Shown piece after piece: positions 26,457 to 37,539 of a stretch of DNA of 64,000 bases. Position 1 is the stretch's first letter. Every line of letters starts with the position of its first letter. The translations under genes were made by a program, and so were the position numbers. Under the pieces are notes generated by a model that saw nothing but the letters and a program-made list of their open reading frames with translations, searched no databases and was not told the origin of the DNA. Location: positions 2,712,891 through 2,776,890 of the forward strand of contig NZ_VSSB01000001.1 in the NCBI RefSeq assembly GCF_008122505.1, written 5' to 3'. This DNA is from Agromyces mariniharenae (GTDB taxonomy: Bacteria > Actinomycetota > Actinomycetes > Actinomycetales > Microbacteriaceae).

Positions 26457-27095
26457 ATGGCTTCCGACTACCACCGACCCACCCGCATCCCGCCCGGCAT
26501 GTTCGAGGGCTTCGTTGGCGGCGACGACCCGGCGACGCTGAGCCGCGTCGCGCACGACACCGCATCGGCGATCCTGTCGCGCGTGCGTGAGGACCCCGAT
26601 CCGGTCATCGTCCAGCGCCTCATCACGTACACCGACGAGCACGGCATCGACGCGATCGCCGAGCTCTGGTCGCAGTCGTCCGCCAAGAGCCTCCCCGGTG
26701 CGCTCTGGCGCGTCTACCTGCTCCGAACGCTCATCCGCCAGGATCCGCTCGGCGTGAGCCACGCCTTCCAGCGCGGCACCGAGGTGTCGCACACGATCGA
26801 CCAGGTCGTCGCGGGCGCCGCCATCCCCGCCGGACCCACCGAGGTGCAGGAGCTCGCCGACCGCATCCTGCACGGCGTCTTCACGGGGGACTTCGCGGTC
26901 GCGCTCGAACGCGCCGCCGCGTTCTGCCGGGTCGTCGCCGCGGGCTTCGCCAGCCTGGCCGACGATGCGGATGCCGCGGACGCGGCGCATCCCGACCGGC
27001 CCACCGAGCTCACCCAGCGCGCCCTGCGCCTCACCCAGCTCGCCGATGAGTTCACGTCGTGCGCGCGGCTCTGGCGGCGCGACGCGCTCGACTGA
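26457..27095 (+). CDS. Conserved actinobacterial protein of unknown function
   Basis: A 212-residue, mostly helical soluble protein beginning MASDYHRPTRIPPGMFEGF. Stretches such as ITYTDEHGIDAIAELWSQSSAKSLPGALWRVYLLR recur in proteins I remember from Microbacteriaceae, sometimes misnamed RNA polymerase subunits. The ATG is leaderless with TATCGT 7 bases upstream; a GTG at 26448 would overlap that box and is unlikely. No catalytic motif, signal or membrane segment is visible. Function unknown. Confidence 0.8.
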   Translation: MASDYHRPTRIPPGMFEGFVGGDDPATLSRVAHDTASAILSRVREDPDPVIVQRLITYTDEHGIDAIAELWSQSSAKSLPGALWRVYLLRTLIRQDPLGVSHAFQRGTEVSHTIDQVVAGAAIPAGPTEVQELADRILHGVFTGDFAVALERAAAFCRVVAAGFASLADDADAADAAHPDRPTELTQRALRLTQLADEFTSCARLWRRDALD

Positions 27096-27160
27096 CGCAC
27101 CGTGCGACCGGATCCGCGCATCGGGGAATGAACCACCCCCGACCGTCGTTTAGACTCTTT

Positions 27161-27242
27161 GTGCCGGGCCGCAGTAACCCCGGGCTCCAATATTCGCCGC
27201 TCCGAGCGGCCTCGCGCCGAGAGGCGTTCTGCGGCCCGGTAT
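27161..27242 (+). ncRNA. Candidate structured small RNA
   Basis: A closing helix pairs CCGGGCCGCAG (27164-27174) with CTGCGGCCCGG (27229-27239), extendable by A-U and G-U pairs. Inside are the hairpin GCCGCT-CCG-AGCGGC (27196-27210) and CGCC-GAGA-GGCG (27215-27226), the latter with a GNRA tetraloop, giving a multi-branched fold. TAGACT at 27151-27156 is correctly placed for a start near 27162. The next gene has its own leaderless promoter, so this is probably a separate RNA. I find no SRP, 6S, tmRNA or known riboswitch signature. Confidence 0.55.
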
Positions 27243-27337
27243 TCCCATGTCCGGGCCCGCGCATCACGATCGCCGCAGACGGCGGTCGCGGCATCCGTGC
27301 GCATTCGAGAGCACGTCGCGCCGCGTAGCATCGGAGG

Positions 27338-28225
27338 ATGCCCGACACCGTCACCCTGCTCATCGAGCCCCTCGCCGCCGACGCCGACGCGACCGCCGTC
27401 GACGGGACGTTCCGAGAGGTCGACGCCTCAGCACCCGCCCTGCGGGTCGGCGAGCTGTCGACGCAGCGCGGCGACGGCATCTTCGAGACCATCGGCGTCG
27501 TCGATGGGCACGCGCAGGAGGTCCGCCCGCACCTCGAACGACTCCGCAACTCGGCGCGCATCTGCGAGCTCCCCGAGCCGAACCTCGCGCAGTGGGAGGC
27601 GGCGATCGCCCGCGCCGTCGGGGCGCTGCCGGCGACCGGGGAGTTCGCGCTGAAGCTCGTGCTGAGCCGCGGCGTCGAGCACGGCCCCGCGCCCACGGCC
27701 TGGCTGCACGTCTCGCCCGCTGCCGACTTCAGCGCGCCGCGCGAACGCGGCATCCGCGTCGTCACCCTCGACCGCGGCTACGACCGCGGCACGGCCGAGC
27801 GCGCGCCCTGGCTGCTGCTCGGCGCGAAGACGCTGAGCTACGCGGTGAACATGGCCGCGCTGCGCGAGGCGCACCGTCACGGCGCCGACGACACGATCTT
27901 CGTCACGAGCGACGGCTACGTCATGGAGGGGCCCACGTCGAGCGTCATCCTGCGCCACGGCGACGTGTGGTCGACGCCCGCGCCCTCGGGCGCGATCCTG
28001 CACGGCACCACGCAGCTCAGCCTCTTCGAGCACCTCGAGGCGACCGACCGGCGCACCGAGTACCGCGACATCCCCGTCGACGAGCTCCGGTCGGCGGATG
28101 CCGCGTGGCTCGTGTCGAGCGTCCGGCTCGCGGCCGGCATCACCGAACTCGACGGCGCCCCGATGCCCTACGACGCCGCCGAGACCCGCGCCCTCAACGA
28201 GTACCTGCTCAGTCCCCGGGACTGA
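27338..28225 (+). CDS. pabC: Aminodeoxychorismate lyase (PLP class IV aminotransferase family)
   Basis: A 295-residue fold-type IV PLP protein. RGDGIFETIGVVDGH near residue 45, the PLP-lysine region LLGAKTLSYAVNMAALREA, and the motif TSDGYVMEGPTSSVI are those of PabC and branched-chain or D-amino-acid transaminases. Conversion of 4-amino-4-deoxychorismate to p-aminobenzoate for folate is the likeliest role, but D-amino-acid transaminase is possible. ATG 27338 is leaderless (TAGCAT, 6 bases) and also has GGAGG directly before it. Confidence 0.8.
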   Translation: MPDTVTLLIEPLAADADATAVDGTFREVDASAPALRVGELSTQRGDGIFETIGVVDGHAQEVRPHLERLRNSARICELPEPNLAQWEAAIARAVGALPATGEFALKLVLSRGVEHGPAPTAWLHVSPAADFSAPRERGIRVVTLDRGYDRGTAERAPWLLLGAKTLSYAVNMAALREAHRHGADDTIFVTSDGYVMEGPTSSVILRHGDVWSTPAPSGAILHGTTQLSLFEHLEATDRRTEYRDIPVDELRSADAAWLVSSVRLAAGITELDGAPMPYDAAETRALNEYLLSPRD

Positions 28226-28241
28226 GCGCCGGGAACGACGA

Positions 28242-28270
28242 GGGCGGCCGTGCTGCACGCACGGCCGCCC
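28242..28270. terminator. Bidirectional hairpin between pabC and pstB
   Basis: GGGCGGCCGTGC (28242-28253) and GCACGGCCGCCC (28259-28270) form a 12-bp stem over a 5-base loop, between two convergent genes. A strong bidirectional terminator. Confidence 0.8.
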
Positions 28271-28303
28271 CCGGGCCTCGAACGCCGCGCACGCGGCATC
28301 CGA

Positions 28304-29083
28304 TCAGCCGAATCGACCCGAGACGTAGTCCTCGGTGGCCTTGACCGACGGGTTCGAGAAGATCGTCGTCGTGTCGGCGTACTCGATGAGGTTGCCGGGC
28401 TTGCCGGTGCCGGCGATGTTGAAGAACGCGGTCCGGTCGGAGACGCGGCTCGCCTGCTGCATGTTGTGGGTCACGATCACGATCGTGTACTGCAGCTTCA
28501 GCTCCTCGATGAGGTCCTCGATCGCGAGCGTCGAGATGGGGTCGAGGGCCGAGCACGGCTCGTCCATGAGGATGACCTCGGGCGACACCGCGATGGCGCG
28601 GGCGATGCAGAGGCGCTGCTGCTGGCCGCCCGAGAGGCCGGAGCCGGGGCGGTCGAGGCGGTCCTTGACCTCGTTCCAGAGGTTCGCGCCCTGCAGCGAC
28701 TTCTCGACGAGGTCGTCGGCGTCGGACTTCGAGATGCGGCGGTTGTTCAGCTTGACGCCCGCGAGCACGTTGTCGCGGATCGACATCGTGGGGAACGGGT
28801 TCGGGCGCTGGAACACCATGCCCACCTGGCGGCGGACGAGCACCGGGTCGACGGCGGGGTCGTAGAGGTTGTTGCCGTCGATGAGCACCTCGCCCTCGAC
28901 GCGCGCGCCGGGGATGACCTCGTGCATCCGGTTGAGCGTGCGGAGGAAGGTGGACTTTCCGCAGCCCGACGGCCCGATGAAGGCGGTGACGCTGCGGGGT
29001 TCGATCTCGAGGCTCACGCCCTCGACGGCGAGGAACTTGCCGTAGTAGACGTTGAGATCGCGGACTTCGATGCGCTTGGACAC
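28304..29083 (-). CDS. pstB: Phosphate ABC transporter ATP-binding protein
   Basis: A 259-residue ATPase of the high-affinity phosphate importer. Walker A is GPSGCGKST, the signature motif [14 protein letters not shown], Walker [14 protein letters not shown], and the H-loop VTHNMQQA. PstB-specific features are [16 protein letters not shown] and [10 protein letters not shown]. It is last in pstSCAB and begins 19 bases after the pstA stop. Together with PhoU it also signals phosphate status to the SenX3-type kinase. Confidence 0.97.
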   Translation of the reverse strand: MSKRIEVRDLNVYYGKFLAVEGVSLEIEPRSVTAFIGPSGCGKSTFLRTLNRMHEVIPGARVEGEVLIDGNNLYDPAVDPVLVRRQVGMVFQRPNPFPTMSIRDNVLAGVKLNNRRISKSDADDLVEKSLQGANLWNEVKDRLDRPGSGLSGGQQQRLCIARAIAVSPEVILMDEPCSALDPISTLAIEDLIEELKLQYTIVIVTHNMQQASRVSDRTAFFNIAGTGKPGNLIEYADTTTIFSNPSVKATEDYVSGRFG

Positions 29084-29102
29084 GGGTTTCCTATCTGGCG
29101 TT

Positions 29103-30197
29103 TCAGCGGCCGAACTTGGGGGCGAAGGCCTTGGCGACGACCCGCGCGATGAGGTTGAGCAACATGACGATGAGGATCAGGGTGAGCGCGGCGGCCCACG
29201 CACGGTCGAGGTAGGCCTCGGCCGGATTGCCCTGGTTGGCGTACTGCGTGTAGACGAACACCGGGAGCGACGACATCCGGCCGTCGAAGAGGTTGTAGTT
29301 CATGCTCGCGGTGAAGCCCGCCGCGATGAGCAGCGGGGCCGTCTCGCCGATGACGCGGGCGATGGAGATCATGATGCCGGTGGTGATGCCGGCGATCGAG
29401 GTGGGGAGCACGACCTTCACGATCGTGAGCCACTTCGGCACGCCGAGCGCGTACGCCGCCTCGCGCAGCTCGTTCGGCACGAGCCGCAGCATCTCCTCGC
29501 TGGAGCGCACGACGACCGGGATCATGAGGACCGACAGCGCGACGGCGCCGGCGATGCCGGTGCGGGTGCCGGGGCCCCAGAAGATCGCGAAGAGCGCGTA
29601 GGCGAAGAGGCCGGCGACGATCGACGGGATGCCGGTCATGACGTCGACGAGGAACGTGATGCCCCTGGCGAGCCGGCCGCGGCCGTACTCGACGAGGTAG
29701 ATCGAGGTCATGAGCCCGATCGGGATCGAGATGAGCGCGGCGGTGCCGGTCATGAGGAGCGTGCCGACGATCGCGTGCAGCGCGCCGCCGCCCTCGCCGG
29801 TGACGTTGCGCATCGACATCGAGAAGAAGTCGAGGTCGAAGCGGTTGAGGCCGAACGTGATCACCGTGATGGTGAGCGACACGAGCGGGATCATCGCGAT
29901 CACGAACGCGCCCGTCACGAGGGCGGTCACGAGGCGGTCCATCGCGCGACGGCGGCCCTCGACGAGCATCGAGAACAGCCAGATCGACGGGATGTACAGG
30001 ATGGCGCCCACGAGGAGCGCGCCGCCCCAGTTCAGGCCGGTGCCGGCGGCGAGGGCCATCACGCCGAAGACGGCGAAGGACACGGCGATCGCGGTGCCGA
30101 GGATGATCCACGGGACGGGCGCGGGCAGGCGACCTGCGGTGAGGGAGTTGGCGATGGGGGTGCCGGTGGCCGGCTCGGGCTTCATCGTCATGGTCAT
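29103..30197 (-). CDS. pstA: Phosphate ABC transporter permease PstA
   Basis: A 364-residue permease. An extended N-terminus with three or so hydrophobic segments (about 28-105) precedes the standard PstA core beginning [19 protein letters not shown], with the EAA-like loop [24 protein letters not shown] 30197 touches the pstC stop (TGATG); an ATG six bases on is possible. It forms the membrane channel with PstC. The extra N-terminal membrane segments make it longer than the roughly 295-residue E. coli protein, as is usual in actinobacteria. Confidence 0.95.
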   Translation of the reverse strand: MTMTMKPEPATGTPIANSLTAGRLPAPVPWIILGTAIAVSFAVFGVMALAAGTGLNWGGALLVGAILYIPSIWLFSMLVEGRRRAMDRLVTALVTGAFVIAMIPLVSLTITVITFGLNRFDLDFFSMSMRNVTGEGGGALHAIVGTLLMTGTAALISIPIGLMTSIYLVEYGRGRLARGITFLVDVMTGIPSIVAGLFAYALFAIFWGPGTRTGIAGAVALSVLMIPVVVRSSEEMLRLVPNELREAAYALGVPKWLTIVKVVLPTSIAGITTGIMISIARVIGETAPLLIAAGFTASMNYNLFDGRMSSLPVFVYTQYANQGNPAEAYLDRAWAAALTLILIVMLLNLIARVVAKAFAPKFGR

Positions 30198-31135
30198 CAG
30201 TTGGCTCCCGAGAATTCCTTGCGACGGCTGACGATCCAGCGGGCGATCGCGTTGACGATGAAGGTGACGACGAACAGGATGAGGCCGGTCGCGATGAGCA
30301 CGTTGACGTTCATGCCGTAGGCCTCGGGGAAGCTCAGGGCGATGTTCGCGGCGATCGTGGTCGGGTTCACCGAGGTGAGGAGCTGGAAGGTCACCGCGCC
30401 GGTCGCGGAGAGCACCATGGCGACGGCCATCGTCTCGCCGAGGGCGCGACCGAGGCCGAGCACGGAGGCCGAGACGATGCCGGAGCGACCGAAGGGCAGC
30501 ACCGCCGTGCGGATCATCTCCCAGCGGGTCGCGCCGAGCGCGAGCGCGGCCTCCTCGTGGAGGACCGGGGTCTGCAGGAAGACCTCGCGACAGATGGCCG
30601 TCATGATCGGCAGGACCATCACCGCGAGCACGAGCGCGGCGGTGAGGATCGTGCGGCCGGTGCCCGAGACGGGGCCGGCGAAGAGCGGGAACCAGCCGAG
30701 GTTGTCGACCAGCCAGGAGTAGATGGGCTGCACGGCGGGCGCGAGCACGCCGATGCCCCAGAGGCCGAACACGACCGAGGGCACCGCGGCGAGCAGGTCG
30801 ACGATGTAGCCGAGCACCGACGCGAGGCGGCGCGGTGCGTAGTGCGAGATGAACAGCGCGATGCCGATCGAGATCGGCACGGCGAAGAGCAGGGCGAGGG
30901 CGGCGGCCCACACGGTGCCGAAGACGAGCGGGCCGACGTACGACCAGAAGTTCTCGGGGAGGATCGAGGCGTCCTCGTGGTCCGCCACGAGTGCCGGGAT
31001 GCTCTGGACGATCAGGAAGATCGCGACGGCGGCGAGGGTGACGAGGATCATCGACCCGGCGAACACGGCCGAGCCCGAGAAGACCCGGTCACCGGGTCGC
31101 TGCTTCGCCTTGATGGCGGTGGGTGCGGTGCTCAT
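30197..31135 (-). CDS. pstC: Phosphate ABC transporter permease PstC
   Basis: A 312-residue permease with about six transmembrane helices. PstC landmarks are LAAVPSVVFGLWGIGVLAP, the EAA-type loop EEAALALGATRWEMIRTAVLP, and GLGRALGETMAVAMV. ATG 31135 has GAGG about 14 bases upstream. It sits between pstS (98-base gap) and pstA (1-base overlap) and forms the channel with PstA. Confidence 0.95.
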   Translation of the reverse strand: MSTAPTAIKAKQRPGDRVFSGSAVFAGSMILVTLAAVAIFLIVQSIPALVADHEDASILPENFWSYVGPLVFGTVWAAALALLFAVPISIGIALFISHYAPRRLASVLGYIVDLLAAVPSVVFGLWGIGVLAPAVQPIYSWLVDNLGWFPLFAGPVSGTGRTILTAALVLAVMVLPIMTAICREVFLQTPVLHEEAALALGATRWEMIRTAVLPFGRSGIVSASVLGLGRALGETMAVAMVLSATGAVTFQLLTSVNPTTIAANIALSFPEAYGMNVNVLIATGLILFVVTFIVNAIARWIVSRRKEFSGAN

Positions 31136-31233
31136 CTGGCGTTGACCCTCGTGTTTCTGTGGTGGTTCGGGGACATGGTCGTGCCCGACCCCGTCGGATA
31201 CCGTCGATCCTCGGGGGTCGGGCACGAGACCAC

Positions 31234-32325
31234 TTACTGGATGGAGTCGATCGCCGCGACGATCTGCTCGCGGAGCGAGTCGGAGATCGGGGCGGAGCCG
31301 GCGGCCTCGGCCGCGTCGTCCTGGCCCTCGGGGCTGGCGACGTACGAGAAGTACGACTTCACGAGCTCGACGTTCTCCGACTCGGCGTACTCCTGGCAGC
31401 CGATGAGGTAGCTCACGAGGATGATCGGGTAGACGCCGGCTTCCTCGGTCGCGTGGTCGACCTCGATCGCGAGGTCGCCCTCCGAGCGGCCCTCGGCGAG
31501 CGGCGAGGCGTCGACGACCGCAGCGGCGGCCTCGGGCGAGTACGCGACGTACTCGTCGCCGACCTTGATCGACACCGTGCCGAGGTCGCCGGCGCGCGAC
31601 GCGTCGGCGTAGCCGATGGTGCCGGTGCCGTTGGTCACCGCGTCGACGACGCCCGAGGTGCCCTGCGCGCCCTCGCCGCTCTCGAGCGGCCACACGCCGT
31701 CGGGCTCGAAGGTCCACACGTCGGGGGCGGTGGCGGACAGGTAGTCCGTGAAGTTCTCGGTCGTGCCCGAGTCGTCGGAGCGGTGCACCGGGGTGATCGC
31801 CTGGTCGGGCAGCGTCGCGTCGGGGTTCTGGTCGGCGATCGCCGGGTCGTTCCACTGGGTGATCGTGCCGGCGAAGATGCCCGCGACGGTCGCCGCGTCG
31901 AGGTCGAGCGTGTCCACGCCCTCGACGTTGAAGATCACGGCGATCGGGGAGATGTAGACGGGGAGCTCGACGATGTCGGTGTCGGGCGCGCACTTGGCGA
32001 AGCCGCCGGCGCCGATCTCCTCGTCGTTGAACGCGCGGTCGGAACCGGCGAAGTCGCTGGCGCCCTCGAGGAAGGTCTCGCGGCCCGCGCCCGAGCCCGA
32101 GGGGTCGTAGTCGATCGTGACGTCGGGGTTCGCCGTCTGGAACGCGGCGATCCAGGCCTGCTGGGCGGCGTCCTGCGAGGACGCGCCGGCGCCGACGAGG
32201 TTGCCCGAGAGCGACGAGGCCGACTCAGAGGGCGCAGCGGCGCCCTCGTTCGAGGCGCAGGAGCTGAGCGCGATCGCCGCGGTGACGGCGATGACGGCGG
32301 GCACGCCGAAACGCTTGAGGTTCAC
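31234..32325 (-). CDS. pstS: Phosphate-binding lipoprotein PstS
   Basis: A 363-residue periplasm-side phosphate-binding lipoprotein. The signal ends LSSC with lipidated Cys23, followed by a Ser/Ala-rich linker. Phosphate-contact loops are recognisable: GAGASSQDAAQQAW, DPSGSGAGRETF, FAGSDRAF and HRSDDSGTTENF. GTG 32325 has AAGGGA upstream. A PHO box about 90 bases before it indicates induction by phosphate starvation through the RegX3/PhoP regulator. Confidence 0.96.
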   Translation of the reverse strand: MNLKRFGVPAVIAVTAAIALSSCASNEGAAAPSESASSLSGNLVGAGASSQDAAQQAWIAAFQTANPDVTIDYDPSGSGAGRETFLEGASDFAGSDRAFNDEEIGAGGFAKCAPDTDIVELPVYISPIAVIFNVEGVDTLDLDAATVAGIFAGTITQWNDPAIADQNPDATLPDQAITPVHRSDDSGTTENFTDYLSATAPDVWTFEPDGVWPLESGEGAQGTSGVVDAVTNGTGTIGYADASRAGDLGTVSIKVGDEYVAYSPEAAAAVVDASPLAEGRSEGDLAIEVDHATEEAGVYPIILVSYLIGCQEYAESENVELVKSYFSYVASPEGQDDAAEAAGSAPISDSLREQIVAAIDSIQ

Positions 32326-32383
32326 GTGATTCCCTTCCGGGGTTCTGATTGCAGGGTGTGGGCCGGGTGCCGACCCGCCTGCG

Positions 32384-32389
32384 ACGCTA
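32384..32389 (-). promoter_or_regulatory. pstS: -10 element of the pstS promoter
   Basis: Reads TAGCGT on the minus strand, about 28 bases downstream of the PHO box, the arrangement expected for an activator-dependent promoter whose -35 is poor. Confidence 0.5.
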
Positions 32390-32416
32390 GGACTCGCGCC
32401 TTACGAGCTTCCGCCA

Positions 32417-32438
32417 CGACGGTAAACGGGAGGTGAAC
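32417..32438 (-). promoter_or_regulatory. PHO box upstream of pstS
   Basis: On the minus strand two 11-base direct repeat units, GTTCACCTCCC (32438-32428) and GTTTACCGTCG (32427-32417), match the actinobacterial PhoP/RegX3 consensus (GTTCACC plus four). Location and spacing fit activation of pstSCAB. Confidence 0.85.
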
Positions 32439-32532
32439 GAGACTTGTCGGCTCCGGATGCCCCAGATGGGCGGTGGTTTCCGCGAGGACCGCCCGGGCGG
32501 CCGGCGTTCGCAGGGGGCCGTGACGGTGCGCG

Positions 32533-33464
32533 TCACGCCCTCGGCGCGTGCGTCTCGATCGCGATGAGGCCCGAGCCCGAGTTCGTGGCGCTCAGGTGCA
32601 CGACGCTGAACGCGCCGGGCTCGAGCCCCGCCGCATCCGTCACGTAGGAGCCGAGCGGGGTGCCCGTCGCGAGGGCGATCTCTCGGATGATCTCGGGAAG
32701 CACGGGGCCGTGGCTGCAGAGCACCGCCGTCTTGCCCGCGCGGACGCGCTTGCCGACCACGCGGCGCACCTCGTCGTGGCCCGTCTCCCAGGCCTCCTGG
32801 CTGATGCCCTCTTCACGCTTGATCGTCATGCCCGTCGCGGCGGCGAGCGGCGCGACCGTCGTGATGCACCGCACCGCGGGCGAGGAGACGATCCGCTTCG
32901 GCGCCCATGCGGTGACGGTGTCGACCATCGCGGCGGCCTGCTGCACGCCGCGCTCGACGAGCGGTCGCGCGGCATCCGCGTCCTTCCAGCCGCTGCGCCC
33001 GACGGCCTTGCCGTGGCGCACGAGCAGGAGGGCGAACGTCGACGTCACGCCCTGGTCGACCAGCTTGGCGAAGTTCTCGAGGATCTCGACGTCGGGCTCG
33101 TAGCTGAGGTACGTGCGGGCGCGCTTGATGGTGACCCATTCGAGCGCGGCGATCTCGGCGTTCGGCTTGAAGGTCGAGCGCTGCACCGCCTTCTCGCTCA
33201 CCTCGGCGGCCCAGTAGTGCACGATCTTCTCGCGGCCGCTGGGCAGCGGATACCGCGAGATGCCGAGCGGCACGCCGAGCGCGACCTCGAGGCCGGTCTC
33301 CTCGGCGATCTCGCGCACGGCGGTGCGGGGGAGCGACTCGCCCGGATCGACCTTGCCCTTCGGGATCGTGACGTCGCCGTACACCGTGCGGTGCACGACG
33401 AGCACGTGGATCCGCCCGTCGATGATCCGCCAGCAGACCGCGCCGGCGGCGTAGATCGCGGTCG

Positions 33465-33468
<4 letters not shown>
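32533..33468 (-). CDS. MutT1-like NUDIX hydrolase fused to histidine phosphatase
   Basis: A 311-residue two-domain protein. The NUDIX domain (about 1-135) has [23 protein letters not shown], the NUDIX box with REIAEE. The C-terminal half (about 150-311) is a histidine phosphatase with LLVRHGKA and the late SHGPVLPE. This matches mycobacterial MutT1, which hydrolyses 8-oxo-dGTP and diadenosine polyphosphates. The start is taken as a TTG at 33468 overlapping the ppk stop (TTGA); no better start exists. Co-transcription with ppk suggests a link to polyphosphate or nucleotide clean-up. Confidence 0.88.
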
Positions 33469-35639
<2,171 letters not shown>

Positions 35640-35667
35640 CCCAACATCATGCCACTGGGCACGTCAC

Positions 35668-35689
35668 CGGGGGTGAGGACCGTGTGAAC
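35668..35689 (-). promoter_or_regulatory. Putative PHO box upstream of ppk
   Basis: Minus strand units GTTCACACGGT (35689-35679) and CCTCACCCCCG (35678-35668) keep the 11-base period and TCAC core of PHO boxes. Weaker than the pstS box but well placed before ppk. Confidence 0.55.
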
Positions 35690-35706
35690 GGCTCGTGACG
35701 CCGACG

Positions 35707-36399
35707 TCAGCGGGTGCTGACGGTCGTCGCTCCCTGGTCGTCCTCCTCGTGGACGTTGAATCGGTAGCCCACGTTGCGCACCGTGCCGATGAGGCTGTCG
35801 AGGTCGCCGAGCTTCGCACGCAGGCGCCGCACGTGCACGTCGACCGTGCGCGTGCCGCCGAAGTAGTCGTAGCCCCACACCTCGCTGAGCAGCTGCTCGC
35901 GGGTGAACACGCGCGAGGGATGCGCCGCGAGGAAGCGGAGCAGCTCGAACTCCTTGTAGGTGAGGTCGAGCGTGCGGCCGTGCACCTTGGCCGAGTAGCT
36001 CGCCTCGTCGATGACGACGCCGGAGGTCTGGATGCGCTCGGAGGGCTGGTTCGACTGCGCGCGGCCGAGGGCCAACCGGATGCGCGCGTCGACCTCGGCG
36101 GGGCCGGCGTCGACGAGCACGACGTCGTCGATGCCCCAGTCGGGCGTGACGGCCGTGAGCCCGCCCTCGGTGACGATGAGGAGGAGCGGGACGGAGAGTC
36201 CGGTGGTGCGCAGGATCTGCGAGAGCGCCTTCGCGCCGGCGAGGTTGGTGCGCGCGTCGAGGAGGACGAGATCGGATTCGGGCGCCCTGACCAGCTGCTC
36301 AGGCGATGCGGGGATGATCCGCACGCGGTGAGTCAGGAGTGACAGAGCCGGGAGAACGTCATCGTTGGCCGCCGGCGACAGGATCAGCAGCTGCGCCAC
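35707..36399 (-). CDS. glnR: GlnR-type orphan response regulator (nitrogen metabolism)
   Basis: A 230-residue OmpR/PhoB-family protein. The receiver domain (1-120) has [48 protein letters not shown], which match GlnR rather than a typical phosphorylated regulator. The C-terminal winged helix contains [52 protein letters not shown] 36399 has GGAGGG 6 bases upstream and was preferred over longer starts. GlnR controls glutamine synthetase and ammonium genes; neighbouring phosphate genes mirror the mycobacterial glnR-pst vicinity. Confidence 0.88.
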   Translation of the reverse strand: MAQLLILSPAANDDVLPALSLLTHRVRIIPASPEQLVRAPESDLVLLDARTNLAGAKALSQILRTTGLSVPLLLIVTEGGLTAVTPDWGIDDVVLVDAGPAEVDARIRLALGRAQSNQPSERIQTSGVVIDEASYSAKVHGRTLDLTYKEFELLRFLAAHPSRVFTREQLLSEVWGYDYFGGTRTVDVHVRRLRAKLGDLDSLIGTVRNVGYRFNVHEEDDQGATTVSTR

Positions 36400-36477
36400 G
36401 CACACCCTCCAGTAGTAAGGTGCGGTCAATACTACGTGACGCCGGACATCGGCTGTGCGAGGCGAACGGGGATTGCG

Positions 36478-36792
36478 ATGCAGGCGGGTTCGGAGACGCG
36501 GGGCGGATGGCCCGGGATCGTGCTCGTGTGGATCATCGCGGCGGTCGGCTCGATCGTCGTCGTCTCGCTCGCGTACTCGGGCTCGGGGGCCTGGTTCGAC
36601 GACCCCCGGTCGCTCGGCGTGTACGGCGCGCTCGGCATCGTCTTCGCGGCATCCGTGCTCGGCGCGCTCGTCGTGCAGCTGGCGACGCGACGACCGAGCG
36701 GCTACGTCACGCGGGCGAGCGCGAGCGTGGCCGGCGCGGCCGTGATCGTCGCCCTGGCCGCCCTCGCGGTGGCGCCGTCGGCCCTCGGGTGA
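36478..36792 (+). CDS. Small membrane protein, three transmembrane segments
   Basis: A 104-residue hydrophobic protein with membrane segments at about 12-35, 46-68 and 78-102. ATG 36478 was chosen over 36436 because GGGGA lies 7-11 bases before it and the extra residues are not hydrophobic or conserved-looking. It is divergent from glnR. Function unknown. Confidence 0.6.
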   Translation: MQAGSETRGGWPGIVLVWIIAAVGSIVVVSLAYSGSGAWFDDPRSLGVYGALGIVFAASVLGALVVQLATRRPSGYVTRASASVAGAAVIVALAALAVAPSALG

Positions 36793-36809
36793 GCGGGTAG
36801 ACTCGGACC

Positions 36810-36926
36810 ATGTCGCAGCTGCTCGCCCTCGAACTCCTCTTCATCGGCCTGCTCGGGTTGGCCAGCCTCGCGATCGCGTGGATCAGCGGCGTCGTCGTCT
36901 ACAAGCTCTTCAAGGGGCAGCGCTGA
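36810..36926 (+). CDS. 38-residue single-pass membrane microprotein
   Basis: A 38-codon frame encoding [10 protein letters not shown] followed by a continuous hydrophobic helix and a basic tail KLFKGQR. The start is leaderless with a perfect TAGACT box 6 bases upstream. The clean promoter, high membrane propensity and position 4 bases before the nitrobindin gene make it likely real. I recall similar tiny proteins in this family of bacteria. Function unknown; it may be first in a transcript with the nitrobindin and YgfZ genes. Confidence 0.7.
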   Translation: MSQLLALELLFIGLLGLASLAIAWISGVVVYKLFKGQR

Positions 36927-36930
36927 TCGC

Positions 36931-37539
36931 ATGATCGAGCTTCCCGTCGACCTTCCGGCCGAGCTCGTCCCGCTCTCCTGGCTCATCGGGGTCTGGGAGG
37001 GTTCGGGCGTCATCGACTACAAGGTGGGCGACGAGTCGGTCACCCACGAGTTCGGGCAGCGCGTGAGCTTCAGCCACGACGGGCTGCCGCACCTCAACTA
37101 CACGTCGTACACCTGGCTCTTCCCCGACGAGCCCGACGGCGACCCCAAGCCGCTCGCAACCGAGACCGGCTACTGGCGCATCGAGCGCGAGCTCGGCACG
37201 GGCGACGTCGGTCCCGGCCTGCTCCCCGCGGTGGGCGACCCCGAGTACCCCGACGCAGAGTCCGTCGAGACGCTCCGCAACGCCGACGGCGGCTTCGACC
37301 TCGAGGTGTCGCTCGTGCACCCCGGCGGCGTCGCCGAGCTCTACCTCGGCCAGGTGAAGGGCCCGCGCATCGACCTCGCCACCGACGCGGTGATGCGCAC
37401 GGCGGGCGCCAAGGACTACGCCGCGGCGACGCGCCTCTACGGCCTCGTCGAGGGGCACCTGCTCTGGGCGTGGGACATGGCCGCGCTCGGCCAGGACCTG
37501 CGCACGCACGCCTCCGCGCGACTCGCGAAGGTCGACTGA
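36931..37539 (+). CDS. Nitrobindin-family heme-binding beta-barrel protein
   Basis: A 202-residue FABP-like/nitrobindin protein (DUF1794). The lipocalin-like signature GVWEGSG is at about 25-31, and a C-terminal heme-coordinating His region is expected near GLVEGHLLWAWDMAALGQ. Nitrobindins bind ferric heme and handle NO or peroxynitrite. ATG 36931 follows the microprotein by 4 bases, and its TGA overlaps the ygfZ ATG. Actinobacterial order nitrobindin-ygfZ supports the call. Confidence 0.85.
   Translation: MIELPVDLPAELVPLSWLIGVWEGSGVIDYKVGDESVTHEFGQRVSFSHDGLPHLNYTSYTWLFPDEPDGDPKPLATETGYWRIERELGTGDVGPGLLPAVGDPEYPDAESVETLRNADGGFDLEVSLVHPGGVAELYLGQVKGPRIDLATDAVMRTAGAKDYAAATRLYGLVEGHLLWAWDMAALGQDLRTHASARLAKVD

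Noticed and set aside
27161..27242. SRP 4.5S RNA, 6S RNA or tRNA at the structured RNA locus
   Set aside because: The SRP GGTCAGG...GGAAGGAAGCAGC core is absent, the length is too short for 6S, and no tRNA cloverleaf can be drawn.
35707..36399. Calling this regulator PhoP or KdpE
   Set aside because: The receiver domain stretches [18 protein letters not shown] and LDART match the GlnR orphan family better, and a separate RegX3/PhoP-type gene exists at 43718.
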